NCBI RefSeq assembly: GCF_029227915.1
Contig: NC_079884.1
Span: forward strand, 18,912,001-18,976,000
Direction of reading: 5' to 3'
DNA length: 64,000 nt
Origin: Hydractinia symbiolongicarpus
Taxonomy: Eukaryota > Cnidaria > Hydrozoa > Anthoathecata > Hydractiniidae
Made by a program: the position numbers and the translations under genes. A model generated the notes under the pieces. The model did no database searches. It saw only the letters and a list, made by a program, of their open reading frames with translations, and had not been told where the DNA came from. This document shows positions 39,945 to 53,000 of the stretch, piece after piece. Numbering within the stretch: the stretch's first letter is position 1; the number at the start of each line of letters is the position of its first letter.

Positions 39945-42900
39945 TCACAATTCCAAAGGCACCGTATGTATACCATCCTCGAGTACCTTCCGCTTGTCAT
40001 AAAACGCCGAGAGGCCCAGCTTTTTTTGTCCGTACGTGGTCATCCCCTGGTTGCGCACCCGGAAACCTACGTTTTTTGCAGTGTCAATAGAGCCATTCAA
40101 TGCGTTCTTATACCTCTCCCATGTCATAGCGTTCAGCTTCTTCGACATCCCCTTACACGAAAACTTTGTGCTCTCTTTCCCTTCCACAAAGTAACACTTG
40201 GTTGTGTCAGCGATCATTCTAAACCCCATAAACTCAAGCTTAAACAGACCTCCTGTTCGACTCGAGTACTTATCAGTGACGAGCCAGTTTTTCACGTCTT
40301 TGTCGTACTCGTCAGGCAGTTCAGGGTGAACGACATCTCGCAACTCTTCTCCAGAGATGGCAAAATAGGCACTGTCCGTATCCATATACACGTATTCAAA
40401 ATTCCGAAGATCCACGTACTTATCCAAAAAATCGTAATAGAACTCAAACATGCGCAATTTGGCCAGCTGGTACACCGCAATGCCGCACTGTTACACTCTG
40501 TCGATATGCACCTTTTTCTTTCCTTCTCGGATCTCGTAAGCATCACCTATCTCTTCAAGATCTTCAAGGTATGGCAATCTCATCGCTGCATCCACCTTCT
40601 TTTGATCTCTCGTAAAGGTGGTGTTCGCGTGCCTACCTTGGTCCTCGATCATTTTCCCATAGAACGAGTTCCCCTTCAACTTGGCCGTAGCTCCACCAAT
40701 ACACTTGTCAGGATCCTTATCGGCTTGTCGTCGTGTATCCGCAATTTCTTTCGGAAACCACGCAAACGGTTTACCTCGCTTATATTTGATAAATTGGTGA
40801 AACGCTGTCACCTTTAGGCCATGGTCAAGGTACCACTCGAGCAAGGTTGTGAACAGCAAGATCTTTTCAGCTTTCATCAACCCTAGGAGCTTACGTGTGC
40901 CTGAAATACGTTTGCGCCCTGTTGCTTTTAGGAAGTCGTGCATGTGCTCGGGGATTTGATCGTCGGGTATCTCCTTGACCACAAATAGCGGAGCCATCTC
41001 GCTGAATTTGCCATACAGTTCCAGAGGGACCTCAATGTCGACCTGCGCAAAACCAAAGAGGGATCCATTTTGCATACCTTCTATCAACAGTCTGATGTTG
41101 TGCTCAGCCGTGGGTGGTTTGCTCTTGATCAGCTTCTCTTCACCGCATGGAAAGTAGTTCATCAACGTAGTATGTTTGCGTCAAGCCCCAAAACAGTTTT
41201 GCACTTCCGTGGTTCCTGGTAGATGTGAGATCTGATACCCGTCACGTCCCTCTCGTGGTACCTACAGAACACGATGGCAGGCCCTCCCACCATGCCCGTC
41301 TTTAAGAGCTCTTAGGCCTCATTCTTCGTGCACTCAGTGCAAGCCTTTTGCACCTTTTTGCACGCCTTGCACTTCTTGTTGAAGCAGTCTTCATTACACT
41401 TATGCTTACAAGGCTCTCCTGGAGCGTATAGCTTTAGCTTTGGATTCAGTCGTAGAGACTTGTTGAAGACGTAGCGCATCGATACGCCTGGAATGCTTAC
41501 CGCGTCTTTCAAAATGTCTATCTCGTCGTCGTAGTACTGCAACCTTGTCTTGTCCACGGCTTCGATGAAGGGTTCCACGTCGGCTAGATTGTACTCACGC
41601 AACCAGTCCATCATGGTGACGCAGCCTCGCTTGTAAAACTCTGCACGGAATGTTTCGTACTCATCAAGAGAGAGGGTGCTTTTCCCAATAAGACTGCTAT
41701 AGAAGTGTTCGTACGCCACGGGTCCTACGTGGGTTAGCTCGTCATAGCTCGTCAGCCACTCGTATGGGAACACGAGCTTTTCGAGCTTGCAATCCAGAGA
41801 CTTGCACCATTGGTCGTGGCTCAGATCAGGAGCGAGAAAATTTTTGATATCGAGAAATTTGAACCTCGAGGTAATAAAGAACATGTAGTCGTTGTCTTTC
41901 TTCGCCACGTTGATCTTTTATTCATTGTCTTTGGCAATTTGATCGACAAAGTACCGCTTGATCATGTTCAGGTCATACTTGCCACTGTTGAAGCCGATCA
42001 CGGCCACTTGGTTTACCCACTCGTTCCATGCCTTCTGAGTCTTATCTGGAAGCATGTCAAAATCATCGGGTCTCGGGTATATTCTCTCCACCTCTTTCAC
42101 GATAAGGGCGTGTCTCTTTCCGAGCTGCTCCACAAATCGTGTAACCAAGATCTTGGGATCATCATGCTCCAGGAACGTTGGATCTCCGTTTAGACTATCG
42201 TGAATAGCGACGCTGACCGGCACATGCTCCGATATATACATCAGGTCTGCTGTTTGCCGCTGATTCAGAGGGAGCATGAGGGCCTCGAAATCAAACACGA
42301 TGTAGTGAGGGTAGGGTCGAAGTTTTTTCTTGAAGGACCTCTTGGCTTTGGGTGGGCTCTCACACTCCCACACTGTCACGAGGTTGTAGCCAAGTTTTCG
42401 GATGCCTTCCTCCTTTGACTTGGTGGCCGTATATCGATTTTTGTTTGTTCCTTGGCAGGGGCATCCGTGCCACATGCAACCGTGGTACTCATAGACTGTC
42501 TTAGTCTCTGGCTCATAGCCGTCTACAAGGTAGACTTGGTTTTCCTTTTTGCCATAGCGTATGACTCGTTCTCCTCCATGCCCACAGAGTGCGTGATGGA
42601 TGTGTCTTCCAGTTTCCCTCGACAAGTGCTCGAGCCATTTGCAAGCGTCATAACTGAAGCCCTCACCGCAAAAGACCTTCTCTGACTTGCTAGGCATGCG
42701 CTTGACCTTCTTGCCTTTGCAGATGATAGTCGGCTTTTTTCCTTCACATATCTTCTTATGTCTCGTAAGATCTCCGCTGCTTACAAACATTTGCTTGCAG
42801 GCTTCGCATTCCCATTTCTGTCGTGCCAGTACGTCTAAATCCTTGATGTAGAAACAGTGTCCATCCAGTATACCAAGGTTGATTGTGTTTAAATCTTTTT

Positions 42901-43947
42901 TGTATTGATTTTGACCGTACACGAGTCTCCATGGGGCTTTCTCAGAGTTGGTCTTGGGTTCAAAGACTCTGATGTTGATCTTGAAACGCTTTGCTATGCC
43001 CTCGAAGTCAACGAGCTTCGTAGCACGTACATCTTCCCTCTTCAGTTTGGGGTTCTCGTAGTACTCGCGTGCTAGTTTGAGGGCTGGCCTTGTAAGGTAC
43101 TCTGTTACACGTTCTACCCTGGCCCTCTTTTCGATGGCTAGGCATCGCCAGACACATAGGTTGTCCGTTCGCTCTTCTTTACCATCCACAGCGTAGATGC
43201 ATCTCTTCTTTCGCAACCAGTCTGGCAAAGGTCCACAGCCTAACAGGGGCTCCCTTGTGGAGATGATCTTGATCTGCACATGGTTGAAGACTATTTTTCC
43301 TTCGTACGATCCTGGGGTCTCGATTGTTCTTTCTGGTGGCAAGTACGCCTTCACCCAAAACTCGTTATCTCCAAGATCTAATCGCTGCATTTCACATTTT
43401 TCGATAAAGTCTTCGATGTCAGCTGGGCTCGTAAGCGATCCTTCGCTTCCCTTGGTTTTGTGATACGGAGCCGTGCCACCTCCTGCTTCGTAGATGGTGC
43501 AAGCAAAACTGTAGACTACCTTGACTCTCATGTCTATGTAGGGTGTAATTTTTCGCATGATGGCCTCCGCCAGTTCTTGTTGAACCACCATGTCTTGACG
43601 CGATTTCCGTCTTCCAACATCTGTGTGTCATTTTCGTCAAAAATATGCTGAATGTCTTCGACGCCTTCGGATCGGTTTTTCTCTTGTGAGAACATGTGCT
43701 TGATGTCTTCGACTCCGCTGTATTCGTTTTGTATGTCTCCAGCATCGTAAAAGTCCTCTTGCGCCTCGGCTTCGATTTCATCGTGCAGCGTCGTCCTTCC
43801 AGCAATTTGCTCCCTCGCCTTGTTATAATAATGCCTGACAGTGTCTCGCACGCTCTGTAGTCGATCCGCAAGAGCATCGCGAGTTGCTGCTACTGGCGCT
43901 AAGACAGCGCTATATAATTTACTAATTGCATTCTTGAACCAACTCAT
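39945..43947 (-). pseudogene. Protein-primed-type DNA polymerase B, multiply disrupted
   Basis: This is a family B polymerase with a long N-terminal extension. N-terminal part from ATG 43945-43947 (MSWFKNAISK). Then an OTU-like stretch (DNLCVWRCLA ... GHCFYIKD), a C2HC finger (CEACKQMF...RHKKIC), a Vsr-like GCMWHGCPC (42455-42485), exonuclease motifs FDFEA (about 42282-42297), GFNSGKYD and REYNLADV, then palm motifs GLDANIL (A), KLKGNSFYG (B, about 40660-40685) and YMDTDS (C, about 40369-40389). Lesions: frameshift in about 43534-43640, TAA 41918-41920, TAA 41312-41314, frameshift near 41162-41180 at motif A, TAA 40491-40493. All stops are in frame with continued coding on both sides. A Cys-rich insert (CKHKCNEDCFNKKCKACKK) precedes motif A. 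Replication of the element is its known role; this copy is inactive. Confidence 0.93.
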
Positions 43948-44008
43948 TTCTCTTTATTATATACAGATTTTGGATTTCAACTAACAGCGGTCGCAACTTG
44001 AGTAGGGA

Positions 44009-44209
44009 ATTTCCCTTTTCTACTCAAACAGATTTGCGCGTTTGTAGATGTCAGCAGTTTTGTCGAGTCTCGTCATGATGTCACATGACTTGTTTACTCA
44101 TTTGAGGCATGATGAAATCTGTGACGTCACGTCTAAAAGCAGCGTTTTTTAATAGGTGATTCACCGTCGAAAACCTAAAACCTGTTTATAAGGGTGTACT
44201 ACTCTAGCT
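44009..44209 (-). repeat. Right terminal inverted repeat (201 bp)
   Basis: This is the inverted counterpart of the left terminal repeat and ends GGGTGTACTACTCTAGCT. It keeps the CRE-like octamer, but the TCACGTGA of the left copy reads as a non-palindromic tcacatga-type sequence here. Confidence 0.93.
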
Positions 44210-44215
44210 GGCCTT
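44210..44215. repeat. Right target-site duplication
   Basis: ggcctt directly follows the right terminal repeat and matches the satellite consensus exactly. It pairs with the altered tggcgt on the left side. Confidence 0.6.
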
Positions 44216-45339
44216 ATACATAAATCACGTCGTTCCACATGTCTGTGCAGGTTGCCATTGGTCCAGTCCTTCCACTGTTAATGTACTACGACGTCCTAAG
44301 TCGTTTTCGAATGCGTCATGACGTTATAACACCGTCAACTACGTGCACGGTCCTCTAAAGTCTGTTATATCACCTTTTGGCGCCTAATAATGGCCTTAGA
44401 AATAAAAAACGTGGTTCCACGAGTCTACAATGGTTACCATGGGTCTATTCCTTATACTCTTAATAGACTACGATGTCAAAACCCGTTTCCCATTGCGCCG
44501 TGGCGTTGTAACACCGTCAACTACATGTACAGGTTTCTAAAGGCTGTTGTATGACCTTTTGCCCACTAATAAGGGCCTTACACGTAAAAAACGTGGTTAC
44601 ACATGTCTGGGCAAGTTGCCATGGGTCTAGTCCTTTCACTATCAATAGACTACGACGTCCCAAGTTGTTTTCCATTGTGTTATTGCCTTATACCACCGTC
44701 AACTACGCGCACAGTCCTCTAAAGTCTGTTATATGACGGTTTTGCCGCCTATTAATGGCCTTACACATAAATCACGTCGTTCCACATGTCTGTGCAGGTT
44801 GCCATTGGTCTAGTCCTTCCACTGTTAATGTACTACGACGTCCTAAGACGTTTTCGAATGCGTCATGACGTTATAACACCGTCAACTACGTGTACGGTCC
44901 CCTAAAGTTTGTTATATGACCTTTTGGCGCCTAATAATGGCCTTAGAAATAAATCACGTGGTTCCACATGTCTGGGCAAGTTGCCATTGGTCTAGAACTT
45001 TCACTATCACTGCACTACGACGTCCCAAGTTGTTTTCCATTGTGCAATGACATTATAACACCGTCAACTACGTGTACCGGCCTCTAAAGGCTGTTATATG
45101 ACCTTTTGTTCCTTAATAACAGCATTACACGTAAATCACCTGGTTCCACGTGTCTGTGCAGGTTGCCATTGGTCTAGTCCTTTCACTATCAATGCACTAC
45201 GACGTCCCAAGTTGTTTTCCATTGTGCCATGGCCTTATAACACCGCCAACTACGCGTACAGTCCTCTAAAGTCTGTTCTATGACCGTTTGCCGCCTAATA
45301 ATGGCCTTACACATCAATCACGTCGTTCCACATGTCTGG

Positions 45340-48300
45340 GCAAGTTGCCATTGGTCTAGTCCTTCCACTCTCAATGGACTAAGAAGTCATAAGTCTTTTT
45401 CCATTGCGTCATGACGTTATAACACCGTCAACTACGTGTACAGGCCTCTAAAGCCTTTTATATGACCTTTTGCCGCATAATAATGGCCTTACATGTAAAT
45501 CACATAGTTCGACGTGACCGTGAAGGTTGCCATTGTTCTACCCTTTAACTGTTAATGGACTACGACGTCCCAAACCGTTCTCCATTGCGCCATGGCCCTA
45601 TAACGCTGGCAGCTAAGCGTACAACCCTCTAAATGCTGTAATATGGCATTTTGCTGTCTAAGACCTTATGCCTAAATCAGGTGGTTGAAAGTGTCTGCAC
45701 TGGTTACCATTAGTATATTCCTTTCACTCTCCATGGACTAAGAAGTGTCAAGTCGTTTTCCATTGCGTCATGACTTTATAACACCGTTAACTACGCGTAC
45801 TGGTTTCTAAATGCTATAAATGGCCTTTTGTTGCCTGATAAGGACCTTATGCGCAAATCAGGTGGTTCCGAGTGTCTGCAATGGTTACCAATGGTCTATT
45901 TCTTCCACTCTCAATGGACTAAAACCTCCGAAGTCGTTCCCCATTGCGTCATGACCTTATAACCCCGTCAACTACGTGTCTATTCTTCAAAAGCCTGCAT
46001 TATGACGTTTTGCCGCCTATTATAGGCCTTACAAGTAAATCACGTGGTTCCACGTCTCTGTGCTGGTTGCCATTGGTCTATTCCTTCCACTGTTAATGTA
46101 CTCCAACGTCCTAAGTCATTTTTGATTGCGTCATGACGTTATAACACCGTCAACTGCGCGCACATGACTGTTAAGGTTGTATTATGGCCCTTTGCGGCCT
46201 AATAACGGCCTTTCACGTAAATCACCTGGTTCCATGTCACTGAACTGGTTACCATTAGTATATTCCTTTCACTCTCCATGGAATAAGAAATCCCAAGTCG
46301 TTTTCCATTGCCTCTTGACGTTATAACACCGTCAACTACATGTACAGGCCTCTAAAGCTTGTTATATGACGTTGTCCATCCTAATAATAGCCTTTCACAT
46401 AAATCACGTCGTTCCACATGTCTGGGCAGGTTGCCATTGGTCTAGTACTTTCATTATCAATGCACTACGACGTCCCAAGTTGTTTTCTATTGCGCCATGG
46501 CCTCATAACACCGTTAACTACGCCTACAGTCCTCTAAAGTCTGTTATATGACCGTTTGCCGCCTTATAATGGCCTTACACATAAATCACGTCGTGCCACA
46601 AGTCTGTGGAGAATGCCATTGGTCTAGTCCTTCCACTTTTAATGTACTACGACGTCCTAAGTCGCTCTCTAATGCGTCATGACGTTATAACACCGTCAAC
46701 TACGTGTACAGGCCTCTAAAGCTTGTTATATGATGCTTTGCCGCCTAATAATAGCCTTACTCGTATATCAGGTGGTTCCCCAAGTCTGGGCAAAATGCCA
46801 TTGTTCTAGTCCTTTCACTATCAATGCACTACGACGTCCCAAGTGCTTTTCCATTGCGCAATAGCCTTATAACACCGTCAACTACGTGAACAAGCCTCTA
46901 AAGGCTGTTATATGACCTTTTGCCGCCCAATAATGGCCTTTCAAATAAATCACGTCGTTCCACATGTCTAGGCAAGTTGCCATTGGTCTGTTCCTTTCAC
47001 TATCAATGCACTACGACGTCCCAAGTTGTGTTCCATTGTGCCATGACATTATAACACCGTCAACTACGGGTACAGGCCTCTGAAGGCTGTTATATGACCT
47101 TTTGCCGCCCAATAATGGCCATACACAAAAATCACTTCGTTCCACATGTCTGTGCAGGTTGCCATTGGTCTAGTACTTTCACTATCAATGCACTACGACG
47201 TCCCAAGTTGTTTTCCATTGTGCCATGATACAGGTTTCTAAATGCTGTAATATGGCATTTTGCAATCTAATAAAGACCTTATGCGTAAATTATGTGGTTC
47301 CGAGTGTCTGCACTGGTTACCATTAGTATATTCCTTCCACTCTCAATGGACTAAGAAGTCATAAGTCGTTTTCCATTGCGTCATGACGTTATAACACCGT
47401 CAACTACGTGTACAGGCCTCTAAAGCCTTTTATATGACCTTTTGCCGCATAATAATGGCCTTACATGTAAATCACATAGTTCGACGTGACCGTGAAGGTT
47501 GCCATTGTTCTACCCTTTAACTGTTAATGGACTACGACGTCCCAAACCGTTCTCCATTGCGCCATGGCCCTATAACGCTGGCAGCTAAGCGTACAACCCT
47601 CTAAATGCTGTAATATGGCATTTTGCTGTCTAAGACCTTATGCCTAAATCAGGTGGTTGAAAGTGTCTGCACTGGTTACCATTAGTATATTCCTTTCACT
47701 CTCCATGGACTAAGAAGTGTCAAGTCGTTTTCCATTGCGTCATGACGCTATAACACCGTCAACTACGCGTACTGGTTTCTAAATGCTATAAATGGCCTTT
47801 TGTTGCCTGATAAGGACCTTATGCGCAAATCAGGTGGTTCCGAGTGTCTGCAATGGTTACCAATGGTCTATTTCTTCCACTCTCAATGGACTAAAACCTC
47901 CGAAGTCGTTCCCCATTGCGTCATGACCTTATAACCCCGTCAACTACGTGTCTATTCTTCAAAAGCCTGCATTATGACGTTTTGCCGCCTATTATAGGCC
48001 TTACAAGTAAATCACGTGGTTCCACGTCTCTGTGCTGGTTGCCATTGGTCTATTCCTTCCACTGTTAATGTACTCCAACGTCCTAAGTCATTTTTGATTG
48101 CGTCATGACGTTATAACACCGTCAACTGCGCGCACATGACTGTTAAGGTTGTATTATGGCCCTTTGCGGCCTAATAACGGCCTTTCACGTAAATCACCTG
48201 GTTCCATGTGACTGCGCTGGTTACCATTAGGATATTCCTTTCACTCTCCATGGACTAAGAAGTCCCAAGTCGTTTTCCATTGCGCCATGGCACTGTAACA

Positions 48301-50000
48301 CCGACACCTAGGCGTACAATCCTCTAAATTCTGTAATATGGCATTTTGCTGTCTAATAAAGACCTTATGCATAAATCAGGTGGTTGAAAGTGTCTGCACT
48401 GGTTACCATTAGTATATTCCTTTCACTCTCCATGGAATAAGAAATCCCAAACGTTTTCCATTTCTTCATAACCTTATGACACCGTCAACTACGTGTACAG
48501 GCCTCGATAGGCTGTTTTATGACCTTTTGTTCCCTAATAACGGCATTACACGTAATTCACCTGGTTCCACGTGTCTGTGCAGGTTGCCATTGGTCTTGTC
48601 CTTTCACTATCAATGGACTACGCCGTCCCAAGTTGTTTTCCATTGCGCCATGCCCCTATAGCACCGTCAACTACGCGTACAATCCTCTAAATGCTGTAAT
48701 ATGGCATTTTGCAATCTAATAAAGACCTTATGCGTAAATTATGTGGTTCCGAGTGTCTGCACTGGTTACCATTAGTATATTCCTTCCACTCTCAATGGAC
48801 TAAGAAGTCATAAGTCGTTTTCCATTGCGTCATGACGTTATAACACCGTCAACTACGTGTACAGGCCTCTAAAGCCTTTTATATGACCTTTTGCCGCATA
48901 ATAATGGCCTTACATGTAAATCACATAGTTCGACGTGACCGTGAAGGTTGCCATTGTTCTACCCTTTAACTGTTAATGGACTACGACGTCCCAAACCGTT
49001 CTCCATTGCGCCATGGCCCTATAACGCTGGCAGCTAAGCGTACAACCCTCTAAATGCTGTAATATGGCATTTTGCTGTCTAAGACCTTATGCCTAAATCA
49101 GGTGGTTGAAAGTGTCTGCACTGGTTACCATTAGTATATTCCTTTCACTCTCCATGGACTAAGAAGTGTCAAGTCGTTTTCCATTGCGTCATGACGCTAT
49201 AACACCGTCAACTACGCGTACTGGTTTCTAAATGCTATAAATGGCCTTTTGTTGCCTGATAAGGACCTTATGCGCAAATCAGGTGGTTCCGAGTGTCTGC
49301 AATGGTTACCAATGGTCTATTTCTTCCACTCTCAATGGACTAAAACCTCCGAAGTCGTTCCCCATTGCGTCATGACCTTATAACCCCGTCAACTACGTGT
49401 CTATTCTTCAAAAGCCTGCATTATGACGTTTTGCCGCCTATTATAGGCCTTACAAGTAAATCACGTGGTTCCACGTCTCTGTGCTGGTTGCCATTGGTCT
49501 ATTCCTTCCACTGTTAATGTACTCCAACGTCCTAAGTCATTTTTGATTGCGTCATGACGTTATAACACCGTCAACTGCGCGCACATGACTGTTAAGGTTG
49601 TATTATGGCCCTTTGCGGCCTAATAACGGCCTTTCACGTAAATCACCTGGTTCCATGTCACTGAACTGGTTACCATTAGTATATTCCTTTCACTCTCCAT
49701 GGAATAAGAAATCCCAAGTCGTTTTCCATTGCGTCTTGACGTTATAACACCGTCAACTACATGTACAGGCCTCTAAAGCTTGTTATATGACGTTGTCCAT
49801 CCTAATAATAGCCTTTCACATAAATCACGTCGTTCCACATGTCTGGGCAAGTTGCCATTGGTCTAGTGCTTTTATTATCATTGTACTACGACGTCCCAAA
49901 TCGTTTTCCATTGCGTTTTTTATTTATAACACCGTCAACTACGCGTACAGGCCTCTAAAGGCTGTTATATGACATTTTGCCGCACAATAATGGCCTTACA
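45340..50000. repeat. Overlapping shorter higher-order repeats
   Basis: The variant cctttaactgttaatggact with gaccgtgaaggttgcc recurs at about 45520, 47500, 48950 and 53990, offsets of roughly 1,977, 1,450 and 5,039 bp. These nested copies show that the right arm has been built by repeated duplication of blocks of different size. Confidence 0.65.
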
Positions 50001-53000
50001 CATAAATCACGTCGTTCCACATGTCTATGCAGGTTGCTATTGGTCTAGTACTTTCACTATCAATGCACTACGACGTCCCAAGTTGTTTTCCATTGTGCCA
50101 TGACTTTATAACACCGCCAACTACGTGTACAGTCCTCTAAAGTCTGTTATATGACCTTTTGCCGCCTAATAATGGCCTTGCACATAAATCACGTCGTTCC
50201 TCGTGTCTGTGCAGGTTGACATTGGTGTTGTTCCCCCACTGTTAATGTACTACGACGTCCTAAGTCGTTTTCGATTGCGTCATGACGCTATAATCCCGTC
50301 AACTACGTGTACAGGCTTTAAAAGCCTGTTATGTGACCTTTTGCCGCCTAATAATGGCCTTACACATAAATCACGTCGTTCCACATGTCTGGGCAAGTTG
50401 CCATTGGTCTAGTCCTTTCATTATCAATGCACTACGACGTCCCAAGTTGTTTTCCATTGCGCCAGGGCCTTATAACACCGTCAACTACGCGTACAGTCCT
50501 CTTAAGTCTGTTATATGACTTTTTGCCGCATAATAATGGCCGTACACATAAATCACGTCGTTTCACATGTCTGGGCAAGTTGCTATTCGTCTAGCACTTT
50601 CACTATCAATGCACTACGACGCCCCAAGTTGTTTTCCATTGTGCCATTGCCTTATAACACCGCCAACTACGCGTACAGTCATCTAAAGTCTGTTATATGA
50701 CCGTTTGCCGCCTAATAATGGCCTTACACATAAATCACGTCGCTCCACATGTCTGTACAGGTTGCCATTGGTCTAGTCTTTCCACTGTTAATGTACTGCG
50801 ACGTCCTAAGTCGTTTTCGATTGCGTCATGACGTTATAACACCGTCAACTACGCGTACAGGCTTCAAAAGCCTGTTATGTGACCTTTTGTCGTCTAATAA
50901 TGGCCTTAAACGTAAATCAAGTGGTTCCTCGTGTCTGCACTGGTTACCATTGGTTTATTCCGTCGACAATCAATAGACTACAACGTCCCAAGTCTATTTC
51001 CATTGCTTAATGGCCTTATAACACCGTCAACTAGTTGTTTTATGACCTTTTGCCTCCTAATAACGTCCTTGCACGTAAATCACGTCGTGCTCTGTGCAGG
51101 TTGGCATTGGTCTAGTCTTTCCACTCTCAATGGACTACGACGTCCCAAGTCGCTTTCCATTACGCCATGGCCTTATAACACCGTCAACTGCAGGTACAGT
51201 CCTCTAAAGTCTGGTGTATGGCCCTTTGCGGTCTAATAATAGCCTTACACATAAATCACGTCGTTCTACATGTCTGGGCAAGTTGCCATTGGTCTAGTAC
51301 TTTCACTATCAATGCACTACGACGTCCCAAGTTGCCTTCTATTGTGCCATGGCCTTATAACACTACCAACTACGCGTACAATCCTCTAAAGTCTGTTATA
51401 TCACCCTTTGCCGCCTAATAATGGCCTTACACATAAATCACGTTGCTCCACATGTCTGTGCAGGTGGCCATTGGTCTAGTCCTTCCACTGTTAATGTACT
51501 ACGACGTCTTAAGTCGTTCCCCATTGCGTCATGACCTTATAACCCCGTCAACTACGTGTCTATTCTTCAAAAGCCTGCATTATGACGTTTTGCCGCCTAT
51601 TATAGGCCTTACAAGTAAATCACGTGGTTCCACGTCTCTGTGCTGGTTGCCATTGGTCTATTCCTTCCACTGTTAATGTACTCCAACGTCCTAAGTCATT
51701 TTTGATTGCGTCATGACGCTATAACACCGTCAACTGCGCGCACATGACTGTTAAGGTTGTATTATGGCCCTTTGCGGCCTAATAACGGCCTTTCACGTAA
51801 ATCACCTGGTTCCATGTCACTGAACTGGTTACCATTAGTATATTCCTTTCACTCTCCATGGAATAAGAAATCCCAAGTCGTTTTCCATTGCGTCTTGACG
51901 TTATAACACCGTCAACTACATGTACAGGCCTCTAAAGCTTGTTATATGACGTTGTCCATCCTAATAATAGCCTTTCACATAAATCACGTCGTTCCACATG
52001 TCTGGGCAGGTTGCCATTGGTCTAGTACTTTCACTATCAATGCACTACGACGTCCCAAGTTGTTTTCTATTGCGCCATGGCCTCATAACACCGTTAACTA
52101 CGCCTACAGTCCTCTAAAGTCTGTTATATGACCGTTTGCCGCCTTATAATGGCCTTACACATAAATCACGTCGTGCCACAAGTCTGTGGAGAATGCCATT
52201 GGTCTAGTCCTTCCACTTTTAATGTACTACGACGTCCTAAGTCGCTCTCTATTGCGTCATGACGTTATAACACCGTCAACTACGTGTACAGGCCTCTAAA
52301 GCTTGTTATATGATGCTTTGCCGCCTTATAATAGCCTTACTCGTATATCAGGTGGTTCCCCAAGTCTGGGCAAAATGCCATTGTTCTAGTCCTTTCACTA
52401 TCAATGCACTAAGACGGCCCAAGTGCTTTTCCATTGCGCAATAGCCTTATAACACCGTCAACTACGTGAACAGGCCTCTAAAGGCTGTTATATGACCTTT
52501 TGCCGCCCAATAATGGCCATACACAAAAATCACGTCGTTCCACATGTCTGTGCAGGTTGCCATTGGTCTAGTACTTTCACTATCAATGCACTACGACGTC
52601 CCAAGTTGTTTTCCATTGTGCCATGATACAGGTTTCTAAATGCTATAATACGGCATTTTGTTGCCTAATGATGACCTTATGCGCAAATCAGGTGGTTCCG
52701 AGTGTCTGCACTGGTTACCATTGGTCTATTTCCACCACTCTCAATGGACTATGACGTCCCAAGTTGTTTTCCATTGCGCCATGGGACTATAACACCGTCA
52801 ACTACGTGTACAGGCCTGTAAAGCTTGTTATATGATGTTTTGGCGCCTAATAATAGCCTTACTCGTACATCAGGTGGTTCCACAAGTCTGGGCAAGTTGC
52901 CATTGGTCTAGTCCTTTCACTATCAATGCACTAAGACGGCCCAAGTGCTTTTCCATTGCGCAATAGCCTTATAACACCGTCAACTACGTGAACAGGCCTC

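Larger units (their letters stand above)
26797..44209. mobile_element. Polinton/Maverick-type element (endogenous virus-like), 17.4 kb
   Basis: The 17,413-bp insertion has terminal inverted repeats beginning agctagagtagtacaccc and sits inside a satellite monomer. It encodes the diagnostic Polinton set: protein-primed-type DNA polymerase B, retroviral-type DD35E integrase, an A32/FtsK-like packaging ATPase, a candidate double jelly-roll major capsid protein and a penton-like protein, plus BRO-N and Fic accessory genes. Length, AG...CT ends and gene content agree with the family, which is usually 15-20 kb. The copy is degenerate, with stops and frameshifts in the polymerase, the integrase and several other genes, so it is probably not autonomous. 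Group assignment (Polinton group, adintovirus) needs a polymerase and capsid phylogeny. Confidence 0.95.

Noticed and set aside
39846-40817. Rightward 323-codon frame
   Set aside because: It is antisense to the polymerase palm and thumb region, which has motifs B and C on the other strand.
26797-44209. Prophage or bacterial mobile element
   Set aside because: Gene starts lack Shine-Dalgarno sequences, the element lies in a eukaryotic satellite and the gene set is Polinton-type.
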